A stretch of 64,000 bases of DNA from assembly GCA_021521415.1 (NCBI GenBank), contig JAIQDT010003751.1:1-64000 (forward strand), given 5' to 3'. Source of the stretch: Bidens hawaiensis. Lineage: Eukaryota; Streptophyta; Magnoliopsida; Asterales; Asteraceae. Under the pieces are notes generated by a model. The model was not told the origin of the DNA. It searched no databases and saw nothing but the letters and a program-made list of their open reading frames with translations. Numbering within the stretch: the stretch's first letter is position 1; every line of letters begins with the position of its first letter. The position numbers and the translations under genes were made by a program. Shown here piece by piece: positions 1 through 11,211 of the stretch.

Positions 1-25
1 AAGTTAAATTAGTTGATTCAAAACC

Positions 26-37
26 GCTCTGATACCA
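26..37 (-). promoter_or_regulatory. Primer-binding site of a minus-strand LTR element
   Basis: The 12 bases are the reverse complement of TGGTATCAGAGC, the usual plant primer-binding site matching the 3' end of initiator-Met tRNA. Only two bases separate it from a TG that would be the boundary of the LTR to its right. The internal region would lie to the left, outside the window. Confidence 0.6.
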
Positions 38-39
38 TT

Positions 40-572
40 TGTAGGTCCCGACGCTGGATCCGACAAGCGAACTGATTTTGTTTTGATTAACGATCGAGAC
101 GAGGTGGTAAATCAAACGATCGAGTAAATAATAAACAAATAATATAATAATAAACGATCTCGTTATCGGTTGAAAAATATTAAATATATAATAAACGAAC
201 CGACCCCACCCAAGGTGAGCTTCCCTTGGGTGGATGATTTACACCATAAGAACACACACACAAATATGGCATGAGTTCCCTATTTATAACAAAAACATAA
301 ATAATCTAGAAGATCTCCTCCCCATTGAGGCTAAACACAAATAATGAGTTCCCTAGTCATAACCGAAACTCACGTCTCGTATTCGGTTTTCTTGCCAAAT
401 TTCATTATCTTAACCATAAATATATTACGAGTTTCGCCATATTGATATCGCAAGTTACAAAGTATTGGTCTTACAGTTATCTTATCTTCAGCCATGCTAT
501 TCAAGAATATTATAAAAAAAATGGCAGCGTAAGGTAAAAAACAATATTGAACAAAGCAGCTGCCCCGTTACA
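40..572 (-). repeat. 5' LTR of a minus-strand retrotransposon (candidate Copia)
   Basis: The segment starts with TG next to the primer-binding site and can be closed at a CA in CGTTACA near 572, giving a 533 bp LTR. On the minus strand a TATAAATA-like box lies at 281-289, where an LTR promoter would be expected. The second LTR is outside the window, so the outer boundary is inferred from TG/CA only and no target duplication can be tested. The short gap to the primer site favours Copia, but no coding sequence is available to confirm the superfamily. Confidence 0.4.
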
Positions 573-1424
573 CTAAATGAAAAGCATAGAATCAAAGCAT
601 CGTTCTTCCAATTAAGGTTCTACCTTTTCCCACATCCTTTATCACCCCCCCTCTAAACCGAGCTTACGCCTCTATACCCCAACCCAACTTGCTATGGCCA
701 CAGGTCCTTCCTTTCTATTACTAGGTAAGCGAACCGTAGGAGCATGGGGTATCAGCTTTTGACTGATATAAAGCATCTCTCTGTTGTCCCTCCTGCCCAA
801 ACCCATAAAGAGCCCGACATTCATTTTTTAATATTCATAACTGTGCTTACTACCCCGCGTCGGATCTCATTTTTACTCAATTCAACCACTCCATTATCGG
901 GTAACAAAGAATCCACTATCTCAATGATTTTTTCCTCTCCTTTTAGTTGATTCGGTTCGTGCTCGATGTGCTCTTTGCCCTAAGCTAGTGGCCTTTTTCC
1001 ACGCGGCTCACAGAAAACACGCTGGATTGCCACGTAAAAGCGCCTGAACCCTACCGCTCCATCTTATAGCTAAGTCCTGAGTTACCTTCTAAGGAGTCAT
1101 TTTCATGTTCTACCTGAAATATGAATTCGACCCGAATTTAATTAAAGTAGCATTCATGATTTCTTTCTTTTTTTTTCTTTTAAGCCAACGTGTCAATCTC
1201 GCCCTACCCAGTCCTTCATATCTTTTCTACCTTTACTACTTTTTTTTTTAGGAATATTTGATTTTAATAATCCAAACTTTTGCTTATTAGCCGGTAACTT
1301 AAGAAATTCCTAAGCTTAATCCCAACTATCACACTATTGACCTCCACTAAGCCTTTTTCTTAATGAAGACTAACCCGGTTAGTTTTAGGACAAAACCGTC
1401 ATTTCTCTAAGTTTAGAGGGACAA
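573..1424. other. Intergenic; part resembles organellar-type spacer
   Basis: No credible gene was seen. Roughly 650-1090 is less AT-rich than its surroundings and has a mitochondrial-spacer look, for example around 655-750 and 960-1080. No organelle gene is recognisable, so an organelle-derived insertion is only a guess. Confidence 0.25.
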
Positions 1425-1449
1425 ATGAAAACGGTAAATAAACTTCAAA

Positions 1450-1650
1450 ACGAATCACCACCGCTACCTCCGTTGCCACTACCCGCCACCTCCATCGCCG
1501 CCGTTGGCGCCCCCGCCACCACCGTATCACTGCCGCTGACACCGTCGTTGCTGCCACCACCCCCGCCGCCACCATCGCCGCCACCTTCGTCACCCGATAC
1601 CTCCACCGCCGCCACCACCGCACCACGGTCGCCGCCACCCCCCGGGTAAT
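1450..1650. repeat. GC-rich CCG/CCA trinucleotide low-complexity block
   Basis: The stretch is dominated by degenerate CCN triplets (CCG, CCA, CCT). It opens Pro/Thr/Ala-rich reading frames on both strands, which are best explained by the low complexity. From 1651 to 2265 the sequence is AT-rich with no supported feature. Confidence 0.6.
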
Positions 1651-2578
1651 CGCGTATATTACAAATCCCAAACCCGCCCCAAACCCATGAAAAATTTCAA
1701 ATCAAATCCCGAACATGTCCCAAACCATAATGGAACGGGTATTACCCTTCCTAATTATGTCGGGTTTTGATATAAATTTGACTCACTCAGTTTTGAATCA
1801 AATTTATGTCAGCACACAGATAAAAAAACACGTCTCAATGGTGTATTCGGAATTTTGTTAAGCTTTATATTTTAAAATTTATAAAAGAAAAAATAATTAC
1901 AAGTAAAATTAAATATAATAACATAATAATCAGAATAGTACAAAAAAATCATAAAAAACTCGTACCGACTATTTTTTATCCAAAATGTCATTACGACCCG
2001 TTTAGTGCTACAAAATACTTGTCCCTTCAATTATCTTAGCCTAAATAGTCGTCATGACTAGTTTTGTAAAATACTCATTGACTCTAAGAATCTAGTTGTC
2101 TCGAGTTGTTTGTAGTGGGTATTTAGGGAATAATTTCAAAAGTCGAAACCCATTTCCGAAAATGGGTATTTTTATAATTTTCTCATTATTCAAGTCCTTT
2201 TGCTAACGTTATATTTTGTACTTATGTTAGAGTTTGCTTGTTCAAAAAACAGATTATACAAGTCTGCTTATGTAACACCATGAAAATACCCCCATCAAGT
2301 TTTGGGTTAAAAATGTCAAATTTAGAAGTTAAAGGGCTAAAAATGCCAAATCTGGAAGTTGAAGGACTAAAAATGAAAATTCTGAAATTTATGCATCTTC
2401 GCGTATCGCGAAGATGCAAAGCTGAACATCTCCGCGTATTGCGAAGTTGCTGGCACACGACTCAAAGCATATCCAGTGACGTGCGACATGTGGCAGCACG
2501 GGATTGACATGCAAAATTGTGGCGCCGTACGTGCAACTTCGCATATCGCGAACCGCCATAGGCTGCGTCTTCGCGTAT

Positions 2579-2638
2579 CGCGAAGATGCGTAATTTCGAC
2601 TATAAATACGCGAAGATGCGTAATTTCGACTATAAATA
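2579..2638 (+). promoter_or_regulatory. Duplicated LTR core promoter (two TATA boxes)
   Basis: Two adjacent identical 30-base units, 2579-2608 and 2609-2638, each end in CTATAAATA, so TATA boxes fall at 2601 and 2631. The 3' LTR has a single unit with its TATA at 19476-19483. Confidence 0.65.
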
Positions 2639-3226
2639 GAGCAGCCACGAGTTCAGCCGTTTTCATCCCATTTTCACCCTAGTTTTCACATAGTTAACAT
2701 CGGGAAGCGTGCTGGGAAGTTCCGGGGTTCCGAGGGTTGTTCTCGTGAAGAAACAAGGTGTTGTTACACTGTTAAACGAGCCGCTAATCTCATAAACGAA
2801 GCACAAGCCGAACTGTTGCTGTTTTCCTAGTTCTTAAGTTACCATCTAGCCGATTAAGGTAGGATTATGGTTAAGTTACTTTACTATATAGTTATTAGAA
2901 CCTAGTTAAGGATATAGTCGTTAAACTGTTAATGTTTTCCAAATCATGTTTTACAAAGTAAAGACGTTACTTCCATGTGAAGTAATGTTATCAAAACTAT
3001 TATTTTGACGGGCATGTAATAACTGGAAGGGGGATATCATTAGTAGACTCTTCTTGCCTAAGGAAATCAATTCGTACACATCCCAATCAACCGCGGGACC
3101 CGTTTGGTTACCTGGAGAAGTTTGCCAACGTGATATCCTTTATTAGGCCAAAGCGTGCTATTCCAAACGTCATATGTAAATACAAAGTATTTTTATAAAA
3201 CGACTATAGCTATACTAAGGTTAGGT

Positions 3227-3335
3227 CAGACCTAGGCGTCTGCTGATCAGACCTCGAGTCTGCTGAACTGAATCAGACCTAAGAGTCTGCTGATCAAACC
3301 TCGAGTCTGCTGAACTGAAACAGACATAAAGTCTG
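3227..3335 (+). repeat. Array of CAGAC-N(5-6)-GTCTG hairpins in the LTR
   Basis: Five successive copies of CAGAC, a short spacer and GTCTG are separated by CTGAACTGAA-like or CTGAT linkers (two copies start AAACC or AGACA variants). The 3' LTR carries a differently decayed version at 20072-20187. Confidence 0.7.
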
Positions 3336-4170
3336 CTGAATGAAACCAACTAGGTACTTATGCATACCTATTAGGAATATAGGTTGATAGCATACAGAAG
3401 CTAAGGATTTTGAGTTCTATCTAATAATACAAGGTGAACACGTTAACATTTTACTGTTTGAACTGATTTTACTGTTGTAATAGACGGGTTGTTTATTACA
3501 AAGAGTCTGGTAAATGTTTGCATGAGATATTATCTCTAAAATCGTTATAATACAAAATAGATAATAAGAAGCAACTTAGATCGAATACACATGTGTCTGG
3601 ATCCAAACATAACTGATAATTGGCATACAAAACCAAGTCAGTCATAACCGGTTCTCCAACAGGGTCACATAGCCTAGAGGAAGGTTGTCTCCGAATAGGG
3701 GCTATGTACTCGGGGAACCTTTGAATTGTGTGTGTAGGGCAGTGGTACAAATCCCGGGAATAGACAGGCATTCCTGCTGAGATTATGAACAAAAAACTAT
3801 GTTTGTATTTAACGACTGTTATAAATGTTTTATCGAGTCAACGTTTCACCAGCATATAGCTGACGTGTTTTTCCCACCCATGCAGGTAACTAGATGCTTG
3901 TACTGATATACAAGGACTGGAGTCATGACGTTAGAAGATCGCACAAGATGGCTCTATTTTTGAATACTTAAAATCCTTTTAATATTAATATCACTGTTTT
4001 GTAAAATTAAAACTCGGGTATTTAATTCCCGAGTAATTTTGATAATGTAAATTAATATTTTAATATTTTATAAGACTTCAGCTAAAATGAACCCGCTACT
4101 CTGATATAATTACAAAATTGGTACCAACTGACAGTCACACGCCTAGGCCCTGAATCGGGGTGTGACAGGT

Positions 4171-4182
4171 TGGTATCAGAGC
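4171..4182 (+). promoter_or_regulatory. Primer-binding site of element A
   Basis: TGGTATCAGAGC lies three bases after the end of the 5' LTR and matches the 3' end of plant initiator-Met tRNA. Confidence 0.85.
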
Positions 4183-4260
4183 CATCGGTTTCAGCGAATT
4201 AGGTATTAACATAACTTAGTACCTAAGCTTTAACCATATTCTGATAAGTAGGGATAAGCT

Positions 4261-5133
4261 ATGATTGGTAGTCTACCTATCTCTTTGTTTATATATATGC
4301 AGATGTTATATAACAATTACTACGGACAAAAACGTCGGGTTGCAAGGCGGTTAAACCCTGCCCCCGATGCTGAGCCGTCTGATAGAGCTAGCATAAATTT
4401 TGGTCCTAAATGGCCAACTGTATTTGTGAACCCGACTGAACCGGTGTACCCAAACCCGGCTGATCTAAACAACTTTAATAACCCGATGAATCAAATGAAT
4501 CCTGTTGATCAAATCGATCCCTACTTGGCTTACGGAAGCCAACCAGTATATGCTCCAGGTAGTCCAGAAATGCCAATTGAAATATCAAGCAACACTTCAG
4601 AAAGTGTTCCACTGACTGGTACTCCAAACTACTATCCATATGATATGGAAGTTCAGAGTAGGATTAAACAAGAAACAAGTACTGAATCCTCTATTTGGAT
4701 GAATTGTCATTCCAATCCGAGTCTGTGGCATTTTGGATCACCGCCACCAGGTGCTCAAACCATAGCTAGACCAAGTCAAGGACCGATCCACAACTCTGAG
4801 GTTCCTGGTTTTCCACCATACCAAGGGCTTGTACCAATTGAGGCTGAACAAGCAAACGAGATACGGGAGGAGGCTCGTCTCATCGAGGAATTCTATAAAA
4901 CGAATATCCCCGATGAAGAAATGCAGGCTTATGTAGCAAACCCTCACTTGTATCCAAGAAAAACAGCTTATCTTTTTCCTGCTGCATCCGCACCAGTAGG
5001 GTATCCTAACCAACCCAACTCGATAATGGATGAATTAAGGAATGAAAGAATTAAGAATAAAAAGACAAGTAATAAAATCATCAAGAAGTGCGACAAGATG
5101 AAGAGTTTAGTTAAGAAATGGTCTAAGAACTAG
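4261..5133 (+). CDS. Extra ORF of element A between primer site and gag, unknown function
   Basis: This is an uninterrupted 290-codon frame lying where gypsy elements usually have only a leader. The product is rich in Pro, Asn, Ser and Tyr, with repeated NP-type turns around residues 60-90, an acidic patch near 195-225 and a strongly basic C-terminus (last 30 residues Lys-rich). I see no zinc knuckle, protease or catalytic motif, and I do not recognise a family. The first ATG is at 4261. A second in-frame ATG at 4303 directly follows a pyrimidine-rich tract ending in TGCAG, so translation from a spliced RNA is also possible. It stays open although the neighbouring gag-pol frame has many lesions. 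It could be a clade-specific accessory protein or a chance survivor of an ancestral gag extension. Confidence 0.5.
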   Translation: MIGSLPISLFIYMQMLYNNYYGQKRRVARRLNPAPDAEPSDRASINFGPKWPTVFVNPTEPVYPNPADLNNFNNPMNQMNPVDQIDPYLAYGSQPVYAPGSPEMPIEISSNTSESVPLTGTPNYYPYDMEVQSRIKQETSTESSIWMNCHSNPSLWHFGSPPPGAQTIARPSQGPIHNSEVPGFPPYQGLVPIEAEQANEIREEARLIEEFYKTNIPDEEMQAYVANPHLYPRKTAYLFPAASAPVGYPNQPNSIMDELRNERIKNKKTSNKIIKKCDKMKSLVKKWSKN

Positions 5134-5244
5134 AATTAAAATGATGTTTCTGTTTAAGCATGTTTTTATTCCGTCTCTATGTAATATATTGTGAAAGAAA
5201 TAAAAGACTATGTTTTGAATCCATGCATTTATTTGAATTACAGA

Positions 5245-6915
5245 ATGTCTGAACAAAGAGAACAAGTAAGCCAAAGGAGTCAAGCTGATAAAGGCAAAGC
5301 TCCTGAAAATAATACTAAATCAATTCCGGAAAAATACATTTGAGGAATTCGTGATATGATAAAGGAAACAGTTTCCCCGTTAATCAAGGAAGCTGTAACT
5401 CCGCTAATAAAAATAGTTCAAGACCACACGGCAAATTCTAAAAGTTTGGTTAAATCAAAATCAACAAAACAAGTACAGCCAAGCCATAGTGTGTCTGTAC
5501 ACTCCAAAAAGAAAGTATCAAAAAGAACAAGAGATGAGAAAGACAAGAAAGAGGAAGGTTATGAAAGTTTCACAGCTAAACATGTTTCGAGCAAGACGAA
5601 AAGAGCAAAAGTTGATATGGGATGTACTTTTAAAGACTTTCAAGTATATAAACCAAAAGAGTTTTATGGAGACAAAGGAGCAATAACTACGCTCCAATGG
5701 CTTGAGGAAATGGAGTCCATAGTAATTATAAGTAAAGGTACTGAAGAAGAAAGCATCCAGTACTCGTCCCAGATGTTCAAGGGAGAGGCACTGGAATGGT
5801 GGAATACATTGATTGATGTGAAAGGGAGGAGAAATCTGTATAACCTCGAATGGAAAACTTTCAAAGAATTAATCAAGCAAAGGTTCTGTCCTATTCATGA
5901 GGTTGATCAAATCCAAACTAAGCTTTGGAATCATAAAGTTATAGGCACAATTATCAAGGAATACAACACCAAATTTCTTGAGTATTGTCGACTTGTGCCG
6001 CATTTGGTTACACCAGAACATAACAAGGTGACTCGATATATCTACGGATTGCCAAAGCAAATTCGTGATCATGTAAGGTCACTCATGCCTACAACTATTG
6101 AGTCCGCTATTGAGCTTGCCAGGTACTTAATGGAAAGTATGATAAGAAATCGTGAGGAAGAGAAGAAGATTGTGATTGAAAAGAAACGTGAGGGTGATGA
6201 TAAAAAGAAGTTTGAAAGAGGAAAGGAGAGGTCGGCTGTGTTTAATCGACCGTTGTGTAAGAATTGTGGTAAGAAGCATGAGGGTAGATGTTTGAAGACT
6301 ACACCTAAGACTGATGTGCGCAAGTTTGATCCATTTTCGACTTGCAATTTCTGTAAGAGGCCAGGACACAAGGAGGAAGATTGTAGGAAAAAGTTGATTG
6401 TTTGTTTTGATTGTGGAGAAAGGGGACACTTTAGTGCGGAATGCACTAAGAGGAAGCCAGTTGCTGGAGGCGCTAGTGGAAGTGGTGTCAGGAATGATGG
6501 CAAGAAGGGAAACGCCCGCGTGTTTATGTTGAACACTCAAAAGGCGGGAGAATTGCCAGACGTGATTACTAGTACGTTTCCTATTAATAATGTTTATGCT
6601 AGGGTTTTATTTGATTCAGGAGCCAATCAAAGCTTTATAGATTATAAGTTTTGCAATCTGTTAAATGAACCCCTAGCTAAGTTAAACAACCATTATGAAG
6701 TAGAAACGGCTAACGGAAATCTAATCCAAATATCTGAAGTATTAAGTAGTTACATTTCCTTAGCTGGACATGATATGCCAGTTCAACAATTACCTATGGA
6801 ATTAGTTGGATTTGATGTTATACTAGGAATGGATTGGCTAGCCGCCAACCAAGCTCGTATACTATGTAATGAGAAAGCCATTGAAATACTGACTCCGAAT
6901 AGAAAGATTATTTGA
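5245..6915 (+). pseudogene. gag: Element A gag-protease, with premature stops
   Basis: The likely gag start is ATG 5245, preceded by an acceptor-like TTACAG. The frame hits TGA at 5341-5343, after 32 codons, and then stays open from 5344 to TGA 6913-6915. The capsid-like Retrotrans_gag region lies at about 5620-6130. A Cys-rich nucleocapsid follows at about 6250-6440, with two CX2CX4HX4C zinc knuckles (CNFC..GH..DC and CFDC..GH..EC). The aspartic protease motif DSGA is at about 6612-6623, and a downstream GMDWL block resembles the protease/pol linker of other plant gypsy elements. The product would package the RNA and process the polyprotein. With the early TGA, only a truncated gag or an internally initiated protein from 5356 could be made. 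Confidence 0.85.
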
Positions 6916-9196
6916 ATAGATGGAGATAAAGAATCTGGTCGAATTGGAATTATTTCAAAGATTAAGGCGAGTCACTGTTTGGGTAAAGGTTGCCTAGCTT
7001 TTATGGCGTATGTAACTAAGGAACCTGAACCTAAAAAGATAGAATAAGTTCCAATTGTCTTCGAATTTAAAGATGTATTTCCCGATGAATTGCCTGGAAT
7101 CCCACCTGACCGAGAAGTTAAATTCCGAACAGACTTAATTCCAGGAACGGCTTAAATTGCAAAATCTCCGTATCGTTTAGCACCGACAGAAATGAAAGAG
7201 TTAAAGAAACAATTAGATGAATTACTGAAGAAAGGATTTATTCGACCGATTTCTTCGCCATGGGGAGCTCCAATTCTGTTTGTTAAGAAGAAAGATGGAT
7301 TAATGAGAATGTGTATCGATTACCGTGGATTGAATAAAGTAACAATCAAGAATCGATACTCACTTCCAAGAATAGACGATCTTTTTTGATCAGCTTCAAG
7401 GAGCAAGTTGTTTTTCCAAGATTGATTTAAGATCCGGGTATCATCAGTTGAAGGTTCAAGAAGAAAATATATCAAAGACCGCATTTAGAACCAGATACGG
7501 ACATTATGAGTTCACCGTTATGCCTTTTGGACTCACTAATGCCCCGACAGCTTTTATGGACATGATGAACCGAATCTGCAAACCATACTTGGATAAGTTT
7601 GTTAGTGTCTTTATTGATGACATTCTTATTTACTCCAAGATGAAATAAGAACATCAAGCCCATCTAAGGACTATACTGGAAACATTAAGGAAAGAAAAGC
7701 TTTATGCCAAATTCTCGAAATGCGAATTCTAGTTATCCGAAGTACAGTTTCTTGGACATATTGTAAATGAGAAAGGTATTCAAGCAGATCCAGCCAAGAT
7801 AGAAGCAATTACAAAATGGGAGAAACCCAAGACCCCGACGCAAGTGAGAAGTTTTCTAGGGTTAGCTGGTTATTATAGAAGATTCATACAAAATTTTTCA
7901 AGAATAGCGGTTCCATTGACTTCACTTACCCGAAAATCTGTTAAATTTGAATGGGGACCAAAACAAGAAGAGGCATTCGAAACTCTTAAACAGAAATTAA
8001 CAAATGCACCTATCTTAGCCTTACCAGAAGGGCAAGATAACTTCATTGTATATTGTGATGTTTCGCATACAGGAATGGGGTGCATTTTGATGCAAGGGAA
8101 GAAGGTAATTGCTTATGCTTCAAGGCAGTTAAAAGTACATGAGAAGAATTACACCACCCACGATCTCGAGTTAGGAGCTATAATTTTTGCGTTAAAGTTA
8201 TGGCGACATTATTTATATGGTGTAAAGTTCACTGTTTATACTGATCATAAAATTTTAGAGCATATATTTGATCAGAAAGAATTAAATATGAGGCAAAGGC
8301 GATGGATGGAAACGCTTAATGATTATGATTGCGAAATCGTCTATCATGAAGGTAAAGCCAACGTGGTGGCTGATGCTTTAAGTAGGAAGGAACATGAGAA
8401 GCCGAAAAGAGTAAGAGCTCTGAGGTTGGAACTCAAGATTGATCTATTAGCCGAAATAAAGGAAGCTCAGAAGTTGGCGCTAGAAGAAAATAACATAAAA
8501 GCTGAAAAAGAAAATGGTACAATAGATCAATTGGTTAAAGGAGACGATGAAATACTAAGATTGGGAAAAAGAATCTGGGTGCCGATGGTTGGAAGTTTAC
8601 GGGAGAAGATATTGGAAGAAGCATATAAGTCTAAATATATGATGCATCCGGGTAGTGATAAGATGTATCATAATCTTAAAGATGATTATTGGTGGATTAG
8701 GATGAAGAAAGAAATTGCCTTGTATGTGGCAAAATGTTTAACATGTTCCAAGGTCAAAGCCGAACATCAAAAGCCACTGGGTTTGTTGACACAACCCGAG
8801 ATCCTGATATGGAAATGGGATATGATTACAATGGATTTCATAATGAAATTACCAAAGACGTCTCGACAAAATGATGTTAACTGGTTTATTGTCGATAGAT
8901 TGACCAGATCCGCTCATTTTATTCCTATCCAAGAAACGTATAGCATGGAAAAGTTGGCACAACAGTATGTAGAAAATATTGTGTCATTACATGGTGTACC
9001 GTTATCAATCATATCAGATAGAGATAGTCGTTTCACCTCTAATTTCTGGAGAAGCTTTCAAAAGGCAATGGGTACACGTTTGAATCTAAGTAGTGCTTAT
9101 CATCCACAAACCGACGGACAAAGTGAAAGAACGATTCAGACTTTGGAAGACATGCTTCGTGCTTGTGTTATAGATTTAGGTGGTAGTTGGGATACT
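6916..9196 (+). pseudogene. pol: Element A pol: RT, RNase H and first part of integrase, broken
   Basis: Reverse transcriptase is recognisable from the block [15 protein letters not shown] (about 7254) through the FIDD catalytic box (about 7610). It is followed by RNase H (7990-8400) with a YCDVS start and a DALSR end, the integrase zinc-binding HHCC region (about 8640-8760) and part of the DDE core up to the TDGQSER block. In-frame stops are TAA 7045-7047, TAA 7153-7155, TAA 7646-7648 and TAG 7730-7732. A one-base insertion in the T run 7382-7387 shifts the frame. The frame is finally cut at 9196 by element B. The protein would have copied RNA to DNA and integrated it; this copy cannot. Confidence 0.88.
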
Positions 9197-11177
9197 TGTA
9201 ACACCCCGACCAAAGGCGGATTATACATCGGGGCGCCACATATTGTTTCATTACTCGTGACACTATTGGGTGTCAATATTTAATAAATACATTCATTCGC
9301 GCACGCGCAAAGTAAACAAGATAACATAAATCAACATAAATCATTATATTATAAGGCAAAATATTCGAACAACAATAACATGTCTTGATACATTTTAATC
9401 TAGGTCCAAAAGTAAAAACGTCCTACGTGTCCACAAGCTCCAAAACAGCTACTGCAACCCTGAACATGTGTTAAAATAAAACGTCAAACACTTGCGTGTT
9501 GGTGAGAAATCAAGTTTAATACAATACATAGATAATAATAAATCTGCGCGCAACACGTGTATGTCTGGTGTTTAACAAGGGTGCAATCAGATTGTGATCA
9601 AGCCTAAATAGATCATAGCTCATAGTTCAATCCGTGCTCCCAAATGAGCACAAAAACGAGAAAACATCTGTGCAAGTGTAAACAAAGAAAACCGTAAACG
9701 ATAGGTCTCCCGTGTTCATCTAATGGATCCATGAAAACTGCGGAATAGGCCGAACAAAACGGTTAATGATACACACATACAAATAAACAGCCAAGTAAAC
9801 GTCCTCAACACATGGGATACTGCGCGACTAAAGTTCATAAACAAGTTTAAGACTCAAGTTTGTACGAACACATGAACATCCCAAAACATTAAAAATAAAA
9901 AGGGATTAGGTACGAGATTACTCACTTGATAATCGGTGCAGTGTAAGATAAAGCAAGAACCAACTTTAAACAAGCACAAGTTAACCTATAAACAAGATTA
10001 TTGTTTTAACGATTTGATTTAAGTCTTGATTATAAGTTAGCATAATTAATAAGTAAATTATTATATATAATATATATTACCGGAAAAGCAGGGCAGAACA
10101 GGAAGGAAGACGGAGGCAAAGAGAGGAGACGGCAGAGAGAGCAAGGAGCAAGAGAGAATAGGAGAGTTTAAGTGCTTTGTGTGTGTAGTGTTAGGAAAAA
10201 TAACATTATTATTTATAGAGAAACCCTAGGGAACACAATCCCTAGAAAAGGGGAAAAGATCTCAAAAAGCAAAAGATTCCAAAAGCAAAAGATATCAAAA
10301 GATATGGCAGCTGCAGGGGGCAAGATAAAGCTGACAGGGAACAGTAAACAGGCATGGGCGGGTCAGATAAAGGTACTGGTCAGGCATGGAAAAAGCAGAT
10401 CTCAAAAGATAATGTCAGTCACTTTTTCTGCCAACCAATGGGGTTGGTGCGCATGCTGCGCCGAAAGTAACTTTTCAGACATAAGATAGGTCAGGTCAAC
10501 AACACAGGAGATAGGACATCACAAAAGCAAACGGCTAGATTAAACAGAAGAAAACTCAAAGGGTTTAGCGCGAGAAGGCTGGAGCGCACGCGCGAGGGCG
10601 AAGGCAGACAGAACGATCCTTAGCGCGTCGCGGGAAGAACTACCATTCTTAGCGCGCTGCGAGAAGAACTACAATTCTTAGCGCGTCGCGGGAAGAACTA
10701 CCGTTCTTAGCGCGCTGCGAGAAGAACTACAATTCTTAGCGCGTCGCGGGAAGAACTACCGTTCTTAGCGCGCTGCGAGAAGAAGTACAATTCTTAGCGC
10801 GCTGCGAGAACAGTTCGCCTCGCGTATCGCAGGAACAACTGGTCTTCACGCAGGCTTCCTTGTAAGGAGTCTGGCGCGTGGAGCTGCGCAGACAACCTTA
10901 GGCGGGAAGGAACAAAGGACAAGCAAAGAGTTAGAAGAAAAAGAGGGAAACAAGGCTTAAGGGCGGGACGGCGACAAGAGGGAAAAGAAGGCGGAAAGAG
11001 AGAAGGAAGAGGGACGGGACGGCGGAAAGAAAGAGAGAGAAAGAGGCGGAAAGGAAAATATATTATTATTATTAAAAGTAAAAAATATAAGTATAAATAA
11101 ATATTAAATCATAACAGAAAGAGATCGGATAAGGGAAACGGGTACCTGGGTCGGGTCGGATCGAGGCAGATGTCACA
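9197..11177 (-). repeat. 3' LTR of element B
   Basis: This 1981 bp copy matches 16484-18462 almost base for base. Visible differences include AAGTAAAAAATATAAG versus AAGTAAAATATAAG and single changes in the GC-rich array. It contains a 29-bp tandem array at 10619-10810. The open frame at 10172-10489 is repeated in both LTRs, runs antisense to the element and has no recognisable domain. Confidence 0.95.
10619..10810 (-). repeat. 29-bp GC-rich tandem array in element B left LTR
   Basis: Six and a half units begin CTTAGCGCG. Units with CGTCGCGGG alternate with units with CTGCGAG, making a 58-bp higher-order repeat. Each unit contains a GCGC core. The same array is at 17906-18097, and element C has a related one. 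Confidence 0.85.
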
Positions 11178-11191
11178 GTCTCCCCTACTTT
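11178..11191 (-). other. Polypurine tract of element B
   Basis: The minus strand reads AAAGTAGGGGAGAC directly before the 3' LTR, the expected position of the plus-strand DNA synthesis primer. Element C has the identical tract. Confidence 0.8.
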
Positions 11192-11211
11192 AAGAAATTT
11201 CGTCCCGAAAT

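Larger units (their letters stand above)
2271..4167 (+). repeat. 5' LTR of element A
   Basis: The LTR is about 1897 bp and matches 19178-21023. It is longer than its partner partly because of a tandem 30-bp duplication that doubles the TATA box. It holds several TTCGCG-based palindromes upstream of the TATA box (2390-2600) and an array of CAGAC/GTCTG hairpins at 3227-3335. Open frames on either strand inside it look incidental. Confidence 0.92.

Noticed and set aside
1399..1671. Overlapping Arg/Trp/Val-rich and Pro/Thr-rich ORFs on both strands
   Set aside because: Produced by CCN trinucleotide low complexity; no domain and no splice or promoter context.
10172..10489. 105-codon ORF repeated at 17459-17776
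   Set aside because: It is antisense sequence inside the LTR of element B, identical in both LTRs because they are LTR copies. No domain; the plus-strand ATG has no promoter support.
10619..10810. CRISPR-like array of 29-bp repeats
   Set aside because: Units are directly adjacent with no unique spacers, and the array lies in a plant retrotransposon LTR.
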